From an uncultured Algibacter sp. (GTDB taxonomy: Bacteria; Bacteroidota; Bacteroidia; Flavobacteriales; Flavobacteriaceae), in assembly GCA_947502405.1 (NCBI GenBank), contig CANMZT010000003.1, forward strand, positions 267,159 through 331,158: a DNA stretch of 64,000 bases, in the 5' to 3' direction. The notes beneath the pieces are model-generated. The model saw nothing but the letters and a program-made list of their open reading frames with translations, was not told the DNA's origin and did not search any database. This document shows positions 1 to 9,945 of the stretch, in pieces. A program made the translations under genes and the position numbers. The number at the start of each line of letters is the position of its first letter. The first letter of the stretch is position 1.

Positions 1-1
1 G

Positions 2-1165
2 TCTAATATTATATCTGCAGCTGAAATTACAAATGCAGATGCTATACATCCAGGATACGGATTTCTATCAGAGAATGCTAAGTTTTCAAAAATTTGCGAA
101 GAACATGGAATAAAGTTTATTGGTGCTTCTGCAGAAATGATTGATAGAATGGGTGATAAAGCCAATGCTAAAGCCACTATGAAAGCAGCTGGTGTACCAT
201 GCGTTCCAGGAAGTGATGGTATTATTCAAACCTTTGAAGACTGTAAAAAAGTTGCAAAGGAAACAGGTTATCCTGTTATGCTAAAAGCTTCCGCCGGTGG
301 TGGTGGTAAAGGAATGCGTGCGGTTTGGAAACCTGAAGATTTGCAAAATGCATGGGAATCTGCAAGAACAGAATCTAAAGCAGCATTTGGGAACGATGAT
401 ATGTATATGGAAAAACTTATTGAAGAGCCAAGACATATTGAAATTCAAATTGTTGGAGATTCTCGAGGAAAAGCATGTCATTTATCAGAAAGAGATTGTT
501 CGGTTCAGCGTCGCCATCAAAAATTAACTGAGGAAACACCATCTCCTTTTATGACAGATAAGCTTCGTAAAGATATGGGGCTAGCAGCAGTTAGAGCAGC
601 AGAATACATAAAGTATGAAGGTGCAGGAACTGTTGAATTTTTAGTAGACAAACACCGTAACTTCTACTTCATGGAGATGAATACACGTATTCAGGTAGAA
701 CACCCTATTACTGAACAAGTTATCGATTTTGATTTAATTCGTGAGCAAATTTTAGTAGCTGCAGGTGTACCAATTTCAGGTAAGCATTACACACCTAAAT
801 TACACTCTATAGAATGTAGAATAAACGCTGAAGATCCTTATAATGATTTTAGGCCTTCACCAGGAGTTATTACAACTTTGCATGCTCCAGGAGGTCATGG
901 TATTCGTTTAGACACACATGTTTACGCAGGTTATGCCATTCCGCCTAACTACGATTCTATGATTGCTAAGTTGATTACAACCGCTCAAACAAGAGAAGAA
1001 GCGATTAACAAAATGAAACGTGCACTCGATGAGTTTGTTATAGAAGGTATAAAAACCACAATTCCTTTTCATAGACAACTTATGGATCATCCAGATTATT
1101 TAGCAGGTAATTATACCACTAAATTCATGGAAGATTTTGAGATGAAAAAACAAAATGAAGAATAA
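2..1165 (+). CDS. accC: Biotin carboxylase, acetyl-CoA carboxylase subunit (5' truncated by window edge)
   Basis: This enzyme carboxylates the biotin of the biotin carboxyl carrier protein using ATP and bicarbonate, the first half-reaction of acetyl-CoA carboxylase (or a related acyl-CoA carboxylase) in the cytoplasm. The reading frame is open from base 2, with no start in view; 387 residues are present against roughly 450 for the family, so about 60 N-terminal residues lie outside. Visible are the N-domain motif [10 protein letters not shown] near the start, the ATP-grasp glycine loop GGGGKGM, the active-site stretch [14 protein letters not shown], and the C-terminal domain with ECRINAEDP. 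An accB partner would be expected upstream but cannot be seen. A hairpin terminator follows. It could belong to a propionyl-CoA type complex instead, because the family motifs are shared. Confidence 0.95.
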   Translation, partial: SNIISAAEITNADAIHPGYGFLSENAKFSKICEEHGIKFIGASAEMIDRMGDKANAKATMKAAGVPCVPGSDGIIQTFEDCKKVAKETGYPVMLKASAGGGGKGMRAVWKPEDLQNAWESARTESKAAFGNDDMYMEKLIEEPRHIEIQIVGDSRGKACHLSERDCSVQRRHQKLTEETPSPFMTDKLRKDMGLAAVRAAEYIKYEGAGTVEFLVDKHRNFYFMEMNTRIQVEHPITEQVIDFDLIREQILVAAGVPISGKHYTPKLHSIECRINAEDPYNDFRPSPGVITTLHAPGGHGIRLDTHVYAGYAIPPNYDSMIAKLITTAQTREEAINKMKRALDEFVIEGIKTTIPFHRQLMDHPDYLAGNYTTKFMEDFEMKKQNEE

Positions 1166-1174
1166 ATAATGAAG

Positions 1175-1200
1175 TCCCGATGTAAATCGGGATTTTTTTT
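1175..1200 (+). terminator. Rho-independent terminator after accC
   Basis: A perfect 7-bp stem (tcccgat / atcggga) with a 4-base loop is followed by a run of eight T, starting 10 bases after the accC stop codon. Confidence 0.85.
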
Positions 1201-1344
1201 GGTGTTACCGCTAGAGGTCGGGCTTTTATTGACGAGTTTTTATTTTAAATGAAACAATTCATGAGCATAAATGTTTCACTATATCTTATTTGTAGAAAAA
1301 GTAAAAAAGGATGCCGTTTTTCCAGATAACTATTAGGACTAACG
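1201..1344 (+). repeat. Structured intergenic element, copy R1 (degenerate)
   Basis: This is the most diverged of five related intergenic elements in the window. The left end reads gtgttacc...aggtcgggcttt. A middle part carries tatatctta and later aaaaaggatgccgtt, and the right end is ctaacg. It lies 36 bases after the accC stop, beyond the accC terminator, in the same orientation as accC. The outer stem is partly lost (GTGTTA against TAACGA), which suggests decay. The rest of 1345-1382 is AT-rich leader of the next gene. Confidence 0.55.
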
Positions 1345-1382
1345 AAGTATAAAACTTCAATTTTAAATTTTAACTTAGCTTC

Positions 1383-2498
1383 ATGAATTTGTCCTATTGG
1401 GAAATAAAATCATGGTTAACTAATATTGATTTCTGTATTGTTGGTAGCGGCATTGTGGGGCTAAATTGTGCCCTTCATTTAAAAGAACGCTATCCAAAAT
1501 CTAAAGTTTTAATTCTAGAAAAAGGGATGCTTCCACAAGGTGCTAGCACAAAAAATGCTGGTTTTGCTTGCTTTGGGAGTCTAAGTGAAATATTAGATGA
1601 TTTGGAAACACATACTGAAGATGATGTTGTTCAACTCATTTCAAAACGAGTAAATGGCTTAAAATTACTAAGGCAAACTCTAGGAGACAAAGCAATTAAT
1701 TACCAGCAATTAGGTGGCTACGAGTTGTTTTTGGAATCAGACAAGCTATTGTTTGAAAACTGTATTTCAAAAAAAGAAAGCATTAATAAATGGCTAAAAC
1801 CTATTTTTAAGGATCGTATATTCAGTCTAAAAGACAACATTTTTAATTTTGATAATGTAAACAATCAATATATTTTCAACCAATTTGAGGGACAAATTGA
1901 TACAGGAAAAATGATGGAAGCTCTATTAGAGAAAGTTTACACAAAAGGCATTAAGATTTTAAATAATACACAAGTTAAAGAATTTTCAGAAGACACGGAT
2001 TCAGTAAAAATAAGAACTAACACAATTGAGCTTTCAGTTTCCAAATTGTGTATTGCAACAAATGGTTTTGCATCACAATTAATAAATCAAAATGTAAAGC
2101 CAGCAAGAGCCCAAGTGTTAATAACTAAACCTATAAAGGATTTACAAGTAAAAGGGACCTTTCATTTAGATAAGGGCTATTATTATTTTAGAAATATAGA
2201 TAATAGAATTCTTTTAGGTGGTGGTAGACATCTAGATTTTAAAGGTGAGGAAACCACAGAGTTAAATCAAACGGATTATATTCAAAACACTCTAGAAGGT
2301 TTATTAAAGACAACAATTTTACCTAAAACATCGTTTGAAATTGAACACCGATGGAGTGGGATTATGGGTGTCGGAAATCAGAAGAAAGCCATTGTAAAGC
2401 CAATTGGTAAAAATGTGTTTTGTGGTGTGCGTTTGGGTGGTATGGGTGTAGCTATTGGAAGTTTGGTAGGTAAAAAATTGGCAGAATTAATTCAGTAA
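1383..2498 (+). CDS. FAD-dependent oxidoreductase (DAO/glycine oxidase-like fold)
   Basis: This is a cytoplasmic flavoprotein of the D-amino-acid oxidase (DAO) superfamily, 371 residues, the normal single-domain length. The N-terminus carries the dinucleotide-binding fingerprint VGSGIVGLNCA (about residues 20-30) followed by an acidic strand end (ILEKG). The C-terminus has the second FAD contact GVRLGGMGVAIG typical of DadA/ThiO-like enzymes. Family members oxidise amines, amino acids or the methylated forms of these, but nothing in the sequence fixes the substrate. The start is the first ATG after a stop-rich leader. The next gene lies about 40 bases downstream on the same strand, so the two may share a transcript. 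Confidence 0.8.
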   Translation: MNLSYWEIKSWLTNIDFCIVGSGIVGLNCALHLKERYPKSKVLILEKGMLPQGASTKNAGFACFGSLSEILDDLETHTEDDVVQLISKRVNGLKLLRQTLGDKAINYQQLGGYELFLESDKLLFENCISKKESINKWLKPIFKDRIFSLKDNIFNFDNVNNQYIFNQFEGQIDTGKMMEALLEKVYTKGIKILNNTQVKEFSEDTDSVKIRTNTIELSVSKLCIATNGFASQLINQNVKPARAQVLITKPIKDLQVKGTFHLDKGYYYFRNIDNRILLGGGRHLDFKGEETTELNQTDYIQNTLEGLLKTTILPKTSFEIEHRWSGIMGVGNQKKAIVKPIGKNVFCGVRLGGMGVAIGSLVGKKLAELIQ

Positions 2499-2538
2499 TT
2501 TGTTATTTATGTGAAGTCTAGAATCTATTTTGAGTAAT

Positions 2539-2988
2539 ATGTACATTAAAGAACAACTTTATAATCAATGTTTGGAATTTATTGAAAACCGACATCAAAC
2601 GGTTCAAAATACAATAAAAGAAATTCAAGTTTCATTGCGTTCAGAAACCAAAAGTAGTGCAGGTGATAAGCACGAAACAGGTCGTGCCATGTTACAATTA
2701 GAACGAGAAAAAGCTGGTGCACAATTAGCAGAAATAGAGAAAACAAAAGCCTCACTTTTAAAAGTAAATATTGAAAATAAACTTAAAAGGATTGGATTAG
2801 GAAGTGTTGTTTTCACTACAAAATCAAACTATTTTATTGCTGTTAGTGCGGGTGAAATAGAAGTTAAGGGAGATAAATTTTTTGCCATTTCAGCAAACAC
2901 GCCAATAGGACAGCTTTTAATTGCAAAGGAAGTTGGTGATAAGATATCATTCAGAACGCAAGCATTTGAAGTAACCAAAATTTTATAG
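2539..2988 (+). CDS. GreA/GreB C-terminal-domain-like protein
   Basis: This small cytoplasmic protein of about 149 residues is typical of Flavobacteriia. The motif SSAGDKHETGRAMLQLE near residue 40 and a helical N-terminus precede a beta-rich C-terminus with TPIGQLLIAKEVGD, which resembles the FKBP-like C-terminal domain of GreA/GreB transcript-cleavage factors. It lacks the long acidic coiled-coil tip needed for true Gre cleavage activity. Close homologues are often labelled 3-oxoacyl-ACP synthase, which is not supported because there is no thiolase fold or Cys-His-His triad. A TTG three codons upstream (2530) would also open the frame; ATG at 2539 is preferred. The biological role is unknown. 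It ends 5 bases from the convergent ABC ATPase. Confidence 0.7.
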   Translation: MYIKEQLYNQCLEFIENRHQTVQNTIKEIQVSLRSETKSSAGDKHETGRAMLQLEREKAGAQLAEIEKTKASLLKVNIENKLKRIGLGSVVFTTKSNYFIAVSAGEIEVKGDKFFAISANTPIGQLLIAKEVGDKISFRTQAFEVTKIL

Positions 2989-2992
2989 TTAT

Positions 2993-3904
2993 CTATTTTA
3001 TGATAGAAAGGCAAACTTCAATACCTGTTTCTAAATTTTTTTGATTTTCAAAAAATATAGAATCTCCATTCAAATCAGCTTCAATTAAATAAAAATTACC
3101 TTTAAAGAAAGATTGTATAACAACTACTTTTAAATCTGAAGATTCAATGATTTTTAAATCATTAGCATAAATAATCTCATCGTTTATAACATTAAATTCT
3201 TCAAAAAAAGAAGCAATTAAAGGGGTTTTAGGGTGCTTATAAAGTGTTTCAGGTAAATCGTTTACAGCAATTTTATTATCATTTAAAACAATCATGCGGT
3301 CTGCAAAACCAAGTACATCATCCTTATCATGGGTGGCCACAACACAGGTAATATTTTTTTCTTTTAGATATTTAAAAACCTTTCTTCTAAGACTTTGTTT
3401 TTTGAAATTATCAATATGACTGAAAGGTTCATCTAATAAAATAATTTCAGGTTGTTTGGCTAAGGCCCTAGCTAGGGCAACACGTTGTTTTTGTCCTCCA
3501 CTTAAGGTTTTAACTTTAGTTTTTGCAAAAGCTTCAAGTTCTACGACTTTAGTTAATTCGTCAATACGTTGTTGAGTTTCTTCAGGAAAAAAACGAGATA
3601 AGTGTTTTCCAATGTTTTCTTCTACGGTTATATAAGGCATCAAATCAAATTCTTGAGCCACATATTTCATAAAATCATAGCCGATTACCAAGTTGAATTT
3701 CGGACCTAAAATCTCTTCGTCTTTCCAAAAAATATGGCCTTCATCTAAATCATATTCACCATATAAAACTTTGAGTAGAGTACTTTTTCCAGAACCACTT
3801 TCGCCAATAATAGCAACATTTTCGCCTTGTTTTGCGTTAAATGAAACGTCATTTAAAACGGGGGTTTTATTGTAAGAGAAAGTGAGGTTTTTAACGTTCA
3901 ACAT
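2993..3904 (-). CDS. ABC transporter ATP-binding protein
   Basis: This 303-residue ATPase subunit powers an ABC transporter at the inner face of the cytoplasmic membrane. Walker A GESGSGKST lies at residues 34-42, the signature LSGGQKQR begins at 134, Walker B IILLDEP is at 154-160, and the switch histidine is in VATHDKDD. About 75 residues follow the ATPase core, resembling the TOBE-like tail of importers of the spermidine/iron/molybdate type, though short and diverged. No permease or binding protein is adjacent, so the substrate and even the direction of transport cannot be inferred. It stands alone, convergent with the GreA/B-like gene. Confidence 0.85.
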   Translation of the reverse strand: MLNVKNLTFSYNKTPVLNDVSFNAKQGENVAIIGESGSGKSTLLKVLYGEYDLDEGHIFWKDEEILGPKFNLVIGYDFMKYVAQEFDLMPYITVEENIGKHLSRFFPEETQQRIDELTKVVELEAFAKTKVKTLSGGQKQRVALARALAKQPEIILLDEPFSHIDNFKKQSLRRKVFKYLKEKNITCVVATHDKDDVLGFADRMIVLNDNKIAVNDLPETLYKHPKTPLIASFFEEFNVINDEIIYANDLKIIESSDLKVVVIQSFFKGNFYLIEADLNGDSIFFENQKNLETGIEVCLSIIK

Positions 3905-3923
3905 AGCGTTGCAAAAATAGATA

Positions 3924-3958
3924 AAAAAAACACGCTTCTTAGAAGGAAGCGTGTTTTT
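3924..3958 (-). terminator. Bidirectional terminator after prolyl oligopeptidase gene
   Basis: A strong hairpin (acacgcttc / gaagcgtgt) is flanked by an A-run on one side and a T-run on the other. It sits 17 bases after the leftward stop of the peptidase gene at 3976 and just upstream of the ABC ATPase start. Confidence 0.75.
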
Positions 3959-3975
3959 GATAAAGTTTGCTTTAA

Positions 3976-6057
3976 TTAACCTTTTACTTTCTCATTAACT
4001 TTACTAGGCAATACTTCAAAGCCCATATTATATAATGTGAAACCAAAAATATCAGCATACTGTTCTATGATTTTGCTCACTGGAGTTCCAGCGCCATGAC
4101 CCGCATCGGTTTCAATTCTTATAAGTGTTGGGTTATTGCCAGCTTGTTTACTTTGCAATTCAGCAGCAAATTTAAAACTATGTGCTGGTACTACACGGTC
4201 ATCATGATCTCCTGTGGTAATTAATGTTGCTGGATACTCTACGCCAGCTTTTATGTTGTGAAGAGGCGAGTAAGCTTTTAAATACTCAAACATGTCTTTA
4301 CTGTCTTCTGCTGTCCCATAATCATAAGCCCAACCTGCTCCAGATGTAAAAGTATGGTAACGTAACATGTCTAGAACACCAACTGCAGGCAATGCTACTT
4401 TAGCTAAATCTGGGCGTTGTGTTATTGTTGCACCAACTAATAACCCGCCATTTGACCCGCCTCGAATAGCCAAATAATCAGATGAAGTATATTTCTTCTG
4501 AATTAAATATTCACCGGCAGTTATAAAATCATCAAAAACATTTTGTTTTTGCATTTTAGTACCTGCATTATGCCATGCTTTACCGTATTCGCCACCACCA
4601 CGTAAATTTGGAACAGCAAGAATTCCACCCTGTTCCATCCAAATGGCATTAGTAATACTAAAACTAGGAGTTAAACTAATATTGAACCCGCCATATCCAT
4701 AAAGAATTGTTGGATTTTTACCGTTTAATTCCAAGCCTTTTTTGTGGGTAATAATCATAGGTACTTTTGTACCATCTTTTGAGGTATAAAATACTTGATT
4801 GCTTTCGTAATCTTCAGGGTTAAAATCGATATCTGGCTTTCGGTACAATTGTGAAGTACCATTATCAATATCATATTTATAAATATTACCTGGGGTTTTA
4901 TAGTTTGTAAATGAATAGTACAATTCTTTTTCTTCTTTTTTTGCACCAAAACCACCCGCAGAACCAACTCCAGGAAGTTTTACTTCTCGTATTAGTTTTC
5001 CATGGTAGTCATATTGTAACACTTTTGAAACAGCATCAATCATATATTCTGTAAAGAAACACCCACCACCAGTAGAAGGGCTTAATACATTTTCGGTTTC
5101 AGGAATAAAATCAACCCAATTATCAGGGGTTGGATTAGAAGCATCAACTGTAACGATTTTTTTGTTTGGTGCATTTAAATTTGTAACTAAAAATAATTTA
5201 CTACCAACATTATCTATAACGTAGGTATCACTATCCGTATGATCTAAAATAGTTACAAGTTTATTATTGGGGTTTGTTAAATCTTTGATATATAATTTGT
5301 TGCCTGAAGTTGAGACTCTAGGCGAAATAATTAAATAACGATTGTCTTCTGTAACAGATCCATAAATGTAGCGATGCTTTTCTTTGTTAGTACCTCCATA
5401 AATGAGCTTATCATTTTTTTGAGGTGTGCCTAACTTATGGTAATATACTTTGTGCTGATCGGTTTTAGCGGATAACTTACTGCCTTCTGGTTTGTCATAA
5501 CTAGAATAGTAGAATCCTTCATTTTTATACCAAGACATACCACTAAATTTAATATCTACCAGAGTGTCTTCAATAATGGTTTTAGTTTCAGCATCCATAA
5601 CTAAAATCTTTCTCCAGTCACTTCCACCTTCTGAAATAGAATAGGCTAGTATTTTCCCGTTTTTGGAAAAACTAATCCCTCCTAGTGAAATTGTACCGTC
5701 TTCTTTAAAGGTATTAGGGTCTAAGAAGATACTTGCTGTACTTGGATTTTCTCCAGTTTTGTAACGATAAATTACATATTGGTTTTGAAGCCCATCATTT
5801 TTGTAGAAATAGGTGTAATTACCTTCTTTAAATGGCGAGCCTATTTTTTCATAATTCCATAATTTAGAGAGACGCTCCTTAAGGTCTTTTCGGTAAGGAA
5901 TGCTATCTAAATAACCAAAAGTTGTTTTGTTTTGAGTTGCAACCCAAGCTTCGGTTTCTTTACTTCTATCATCTTCTAACCATCTGTAAGGGTCTTTTAC
6001 ATCTACATCAAAATAAGTATCTATGGTATCTACAGTTTTCGTCTCAGGGTAATTCAC
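3976..6057 (-). CDS. Prolyl oligopeptidase (S9A), signal peptide out of frame
   Basis: This serine peptidase cleaves after proline in short peptides. It has an N-terminal seven-bladed propeller (about residues 60-420) and a C-terminal alpha/beta-hydrolase domain. The catalytic triad is Ser535 in GGSNGG, Asp620 in DHDDRV and His654 in AGHGAG, all intact. The open frame begins with a GTG at 6057. Immediately upstream, and one base out of frame, is a complete lipoprotein signal peptide (6054-6137). In relatives the peptidase is normally exported as a lipoprotein, so a one-base loss in the TTTT run near 6058-6061 probably separates the two parts. As written, the enzyme would be made from the GTG start, if at all, and stay in the cytoplasm. 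It could also be an assembly error. Confidence 0.85.
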   Translation of the reverse strand: MNYPETKTVDTIDTYFDVDVKDPYRWLEDDRSKETEAWVATQNKTTFGYLDSIPYRKDLKERLSKLWNYEKIGSPFKEGNYTYFYKNDGLQNQYVIYRYKTGENPSTASIFLDPNTFKEDGTISLGGISFSKNGKILAYSISEGGSDWRKILVMDAETKTIIEDTLVDIKFSGMSWYKNEGFYYSSYDKPEGSKLSAKTDQHKVYYHKLGTPQKNDKLIYGGTNKEKHRYIYGSVTEDNRYLIISPRVSTSGNKLYIKDLTNPNNKLVTILDHTDSDTYVIDNVGSKLFLVTNLNAPNKKIVTVDASNPTPDNWVDFIPETENVLSPSTGGGCFFTEYMIDAVSKVLQYDYHGKLIREVKLPGVGSAGGFGAKKEEKELYYSFTNYKTPGNIYKYDIDNGTSQLYRKPDIDFNPEDYESNQVFYTSKDGTKVPMIITHKKGLELNGKNPTILYGYGGFNISLTPSFSITNAIWMEQGGILAVPNLRGGGEYGKAWHNAGTKMQKQNVFDDFITAGEYLIQKKYTSSDYLAIRGGSNGGLLVGATITQRPDLAKVALPAVGVLDMLRYHTFTSGAGWAYDYGTAEDSKDMFEYLKAYSPLHNIKAGVEYPATLITTGDHDDRVVPAHSFKFAAELQSKQAGNNPTLIRIETDAGHGAGTPVSKIIEQYADIFGFTLYNMGFEVLPSKVNEKVKG

Positions 6058-6137
6058 AAAATGTTAGTTTTCTGTTTTTCTTCTTTACAAGCTATCAATG
6101 AGATTAAGCTAAGAAGTATGAGTGTTAATCTTTTCAT
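6054..6137 (-). other. Orphaned lipoprotein signal peptide of the prolyl oligopeptidase
   Basis: An ATG at 6137 opens 27 codons ending in TGA at 6054-6056. The peptide begins MKRLTLILLSLISLIAC: a basic start, a hydrophobic core and a lipobox ending in Cys17, then a charged linker (KEEKQKTN). The stop overlaps the GTG of the downstream peptidase frame. A -1 shift at ATTTTG would fuse the peptide directly to the VNYPETK start of the peptidase, giving the lipoprotein form expected for the family. It is most simply read as the 5' end of the same gene displaced by a one-base deletion. Confidence 0.75.
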
Positions 6138-6242
6138 GATTGATGAATTTATAATTTATCAAAAGTACTATACTTAAATGAATTAACAATATGAATTTCA
6201 AAAGCATAGACTACAATAAATTAGGTTTAAAATTAATTTAGG

Positions 6243-6250
6243 TATATTTG
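6243..6250 (+). promoter_or_regulatory. Promoter -7 box for the secreted esterase gene
   Basis: TATATTTG matches the Bacteroidota -7 consensus TAnnTTTG and lies 18 bases before the ATG at 6268. No clear -33 TTTG is seen, so the call rests on one box. Confidence 0.45.
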
Positions 6251-6267
6251 GGTATAATACCCTAGTT

Positions 6268-7056
6268 ATGAAGACAAAACTAATATTACTACTTTTTGTC
6301 GTTGTTTTTTCGAGTTGTAGCAAAGATAAAGAAGATGATATAACGATAATTGATACGCGTACTATTGAACAAGTAACCGAAGATTTTCAGAATTTAAATA
6401 TTCAGCCTGGGGTAAATGATTTAACTATAGAGTCAACTACAGCAGGAGTTTTTTGGAATTTTCGTGTAATAGCACCTGCTGATACTTCAGAAAGTAATAA
6501 GAGGCCTTTAGTTATTGCATTGCATGGCGCCTCAAGAGGAAGCTCTACTGCTCACCAAAATACAAGTTGTTATATTGAACCAGGTTTGGAAGACTTAAAT
6601 GCATATATAATAAGTCCGAATGCTGGTACAGAGCAGTGGTATAGTGTAAATAACCAAATGCAAGTTATAAATCTTGTACAATTGGCTACTGCTAATTGGG
6701 ATGTAGATATCAGTAAGGTTTTGGTTACTGGTTATAGTAATGGTGGGAATGCTAGTTGGTTATATGCCGATTTTTTTCCTCAATTTTTCACAGCATCTAT
6801 AGCCATGGCTAGTTCATATAATTCTCGACGTTTAGACGGATCGATTTCAGCAATAGCTATTCCGCTTTATGTAATTCATAGTAATGGAGATGAACTTTTT
6901 CCAGTAGCTACAACACAAGCTTTTGTGGAAGACTCAGTTACAGCAGGAAGCGATATAGAATTTGTTGTTGTTGACGGTTTATCACACTATACTCCATGTG
7001 ATTACGTTCCACACTTAAAGGATGCTGTTACATGGTTACAAACTGAGGTATGGTAA
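6268..7056 (+). CDS. Lipoprotein alpha/beta hydrolase (PHB-depolymerase/carboxylesterase-like)
   Basis: This is a probable surface or periplasmic lipoprotein esterase of 262 residues. The signal peptide ends in the lipobox FSSC (Cys17), followed by an acidic linker. The hydrolase core has the oxyanion strand LVIALHGASRG, the nucleophile elbow GYSNGG (Ser157), a probable acid in SNGDELFPV (Asp208) and a histidine in GLSHYTPC (His240). The layout matches the LpqC/PHB-depolymerase-like esterases, which act on polyesters or feruloyl esters. The true substrate is not readable from sequence. It is transcribed alone, convergent with the T9SS gene that ends 7 bases away. Confidence 0.75.
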   Translation: MKTKLILLLFVVVFSSCSKDKEDDITIIDTRTIEQVTEDFQNLNIQPGVNDLTIESTTAGVFWNFRVIAPADTSESNKRPLVIALHGASRGSSTAHQNTSCYIEPGLEDLNAYIISPNAGTEQWYSVNNQMQVINLVQLATANWDVDISKVLVTGYSNGGNASWLYADFFPQFFTASIAMASSYNSRRLDGSISAIAIPLYVIHSNGDELFPVATTQAFVEDSVTAGSDIEFVVVDGLSHYTPCDYVPHLKDAVTWLQTEVW

Positions 7057-7062
7057 TTTTGA

Positions 7063-9792
7063 CTAACGTACTATACTAAAATTGCCTTTAAATACTCGAG
7101 TATTCTGGTCTTTATCTTTTATAGTTACAAAGAACCAATAATCTGAATCAGGAAGGCTTTCACCATTGTATGTGCCATCCCATTTTCCTTCAGGCTCTAA
7201 TACCTTTAAAAGTTTGCCATATCTGTTAAAAATATGAACATTTGATATGGTATACTTATCTGAATCTAAGCCTCTAACACCCCAATAGTCATTATGCGAA
7301 TCGTTATTTGGTGTAAAAAACCTTGGGAACCCGAGTACATAAAACTCTCGTTCAGTAATTTCACAGTTATTACTATTCTTAACATATAAGATATGTTCTC
7401 CTGCAGGAACATTTAAAAATACATTATCACTTTGGTAGGGGCCGTTGATGTCATTAATGGCATACATATTATCAAGGTTTTCTGTAGTTAAAACGGTAAC
7501 CTTTCCTTTATTAACATTTATCTCTATTCCCGTAATTATAGGAGAAGTTAATCTTTCGATTTTATAGGTTTTAGTTACTTCGCAGAGTGAATTAATATCC
7601 GTAATTGTAACAGTAATTGTCTGAGGGTAATAAACAATTATGGAATTACTTGTTTCACCAGAACTCCAAGCGTAATTATAGTTGCTTATTGAATTAGAAG
7701 GAATAGATGAGTTTAAAGTAGCAGGGAATTGACTTTCACATAATGTTAGAATTTCTTCTTCAATATCTATTGGAGGTATTGGGTTAACGGTAATATTAAA
7801 CGAACCAGAACCATAACAATTTCCATTTACTGATGCATAAAAATAGATTAAGTTTGCTGATGAAAGGTGCTCACCACTTAACGAATTTGTTCTACCTACA
7901 GCATCTTCAATAGATTCAAAGAATTCAATATCTATATTGTTTGGTAAACTGTTTAATGAGCGAATACTATTTATTTGTTCGTCAAAATCAAACAAAACTA
8001 TATTTGTATCGTCCTCATCACAACCTTGTATATCTAAGGCGTTAAGGTTTTGACTAGGATCTGCAATAAGCTGCAATTCTCCTAAAACATAACAATCAGA
8101 GTTTTTTCTGTAAACTTTTACAGTAACTAATTGATTTGGCGTGTTGTTATAATAGAATTGTGGTAAAGCGTTTTGATTGTGAATATCTGCTGTGGCATCA
8201 GTTTCACTTAGATAAAAATACACGTCAAAATTATCTGCAAATCCATTTACTATATCTGTTATACTTTCATTTAAATTGAAAGTTGTTAAACCATCGTTAG
8301 AGTCATTATCAAAAGCATCACAACTTGACAATAAAACGGGTGTATTTATAATTGGAGGATCAGTAAAGGAGACATTGGCTCTTCCAAATAATATTGTATT
8401 ACATTCATCATTAGTTGTAACGTTAAGAGAATATGTTCCCACAGTGTTGTTTCCCAATGGGTTAACGATTAGCTCATTAGCAGGTGAAGGTGTTGGGATT
8501 GGTCTTACAATACCACCATCATCAAAAGACCATTGATATATAGCTCCTGGTATATTTTTCCATTTAAGAGTATAGGAATTACCTTTGCAGAGTTCTAAGT
8601 CATTGCTTATATTGATAACATCCTCTGACGGATTTACTATGTTAATTTCATTTTCAAAAAAGTACGATTGGATGAAAGGTGGAAGACCCTGCATAACAGA
8701 ATTAGTGTTACCAAAAAAAATGTAATCCTCTTCAAAACCACATTGAGTTCCCTTTAATTCTGGATAATTTATAACGTCTAAATAATTACTACCTATAACA
8801 TAGCTTTCAGGAATAGTTACATATATTTTACGATCAGGACCAAGTTGTAAACCGCCTCTAAATGCAGAATCTTCTTCGTGAATTATAACACCCGAATTTT
8901 TAATGTTTGGAGCTGTTAAATCAAATTGATAAAGTTTATATTCATCGTCATCAATAGTTGATGCATATAACTTTGTAGTTTTAGAGGAAAACTCAATCCC
9001 ATATACCTGCGTAGACCTGTCAAATAATGTAGTGTTTGTTTCAATAACTTCTCCAGTTTTATTATCAAAATCATATAAATAGAGCCCATTGTCATTTCCG
9101 TTTATTCCTTGATGTGCAGCAACTAATTTTTTTCCATTTGGTGAAACTTTCAAATAACCTCTAGAAAGTTTTGAGGCTTCAAAAGAAATTTCTGATACAA
9201 TTGGTGTGGGATTAACTCCATTTTCATCAATTAAGTAGGCATAAAACTTATTTTTTACTAATGAAATCACCCATATCGTATTACAAGTATCACCATAAAC
9301 TGCAGTAATTTTTTCTGACCAATCAAAACCATTACTATCTCCTGATAAGTCTACAGAAGAGCCAAAAACATCACCAAAACCTCCATTTAGTGTCATATCA
9401 ATAGTATAATAATGATATCCCGTAGGGACTTGAGTCGATCCAACAGTAAATAAATAATAGATATTACTTTTAGTTGGGTGAGGTGCAATTATTGCGGATT
9501 GAGTACTAGATTCATCTCCAAGTAATTCAGTGCCATTGGGCATTATTCGATGATTTCTATCCCATACAGTTGAGCCATCTGAATAGAACAAAAGATTTCC
9601 AGCACTATCAGAGATTGACGAACATCCTTCTAAAGTAATTAAAGCACCATCATATCTAACTGTGGGCTTAGAAAGCCCATTAAATTCTAAACCAAGTCTA
9701 TTCCCAAAAAACCAGTTACTAGCTTCGTTTTGGGAGAAGGAGTTTAAAGACAAGAATAATATTAAAACAATAATTATACCTTTCATTATCAC
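7063..9792 (-). CDS. Secreted protein with T9SS type-B sorting domain
   Basis: This 909-residue exported protein has a signal peptide (about 1-21, cleaved after SFSQ). The first 390 residues are a beta-propeller-like module with NWFFGNRLGLEFN near its start and repeated blade-like segments (LLFYSDGSTVWDR, KLYASTIDDDEYKLYQFD). Several Ig/PKD-like segments with paired cysteines follow. The last 85 residues form a type-B C-terminal sorting domain (PRFFTPNNDSHNDYWGV ... FNRYGKLLKVL ... GKWDGTYNG ... GNFSIVR), which directs passage through the type IX secretion system and attachment or release at the surface. A second in-frame ATG at 9786 gives an equally good signal peptide. The ligand is unknown, and there is no enzymatic motif. 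Confidence 0.85.
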   Translation of the reverse strand: MIMKGIIIVLILFLSLNSFSQNEASNWFFGNRLGLEFNGLSKPTVRYDGALITLEGCSSISDSAGNLLFYSDGSTVWDRNHRIMPNGTELLGDESSTQSAIIAPHPTKSNIYYLFTVGSTQVPTGYHYYTIDMTLNGGFGDVFGSSVDLSGDSNGFDWSEKITAVYGDTCNTIWVISLVKNKFYAYLIDENGVNPTPIVSEISFEASKLSRGYLKVSPNGKKLVAAHQGINGNDNGLYLYDFDNKTGEVIETNTTLFDRSTQVYGIEFSSKTTKLYASTIDDDEYKLYQFDLTAPNIKNSGVIIHEEDSAFRGGLQLGPDRKIYVTIPESYVIGSNYLDVINYPELKGTQCGFEEDYIFFGNTNSVMQGLPPFIQSYFFENEINIVNPSEDVINISNDLELCKGNSYTLKWKNIPGAIYQWSFDDGGIVRPIPTPSPANELIVNPLGNNTVGTYSLNVTTNDECNTILFGRANVSFTDPPIINTPVLLSSCDAFDNDSNDGLTTFNLNESITDIVNGFADNFDVYFYLSETDATADIHNQNALPQFYYNNTPNQLVTVKVYRKNSDCYVLGELQLIADPSQNLNALDIQGCDEDDTNIVLFDFDEQINSIRSLNSLPNNIDIEFFESIEDAVGRTNSLSGEHLSSANLIYFYASVNGNCYGSGSFNITVNPIPPIDIEEEILTLCESQFPATLNSSIPSNSISNYNYAWSSGETSNSIIVYYPQTITVTITDINSLCEVTKTYKIERLTSPIITGIEINVNKGKVTVLTTENLDNMYAINDINGPYQSDNVFLNVPAGEHILYVKNSNNCEITEREFYVLGFPRFFTPNNDSHNDYWGVRGLDSDKYTISNVHIFNRYGKLLKVLEPEGKWDGTYNGESLPDSDYWFFVTIKDKDQNTRVFKGNFSIVR

Positions 9793-9886
9793 AGCAATTA
9801 ATTAAAAAAGTAAAAATTAGGCAGTTTTAAATATACAAAATTGCTTTTTTATAACCTGTTAAATAATCAGATTATAGCCTTAAAGC

Positions 9887-9924
9887 AAAAAACTCCTACG
9901 TAATTCATTACGTAGGAGTTTTTT
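9887..9924 (-). terminator. Bidirectional terminator downstream of asd
   Basis: A perfect 13-bp stem (aactcctacgtaa / ttacgtaggagtt) around a 4-base loop is flanked by A6 and T6. It follows the leftward asd stop at 9946 and lies just upstream of the next leftward gene, so it mainly insulates asd. Confidence 0.85.
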
Positions 9925-9945
9925 AAGATAATCTAAGATTAAAAT

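Noticed and set aside
2539..2988. 3-oxoacyl-ACP synthase for the 149-residue protein
   Set aside because: Short length and no Cys-His-His triad; the sequence fits a GreA/GreB C-terminal-like fold instead.
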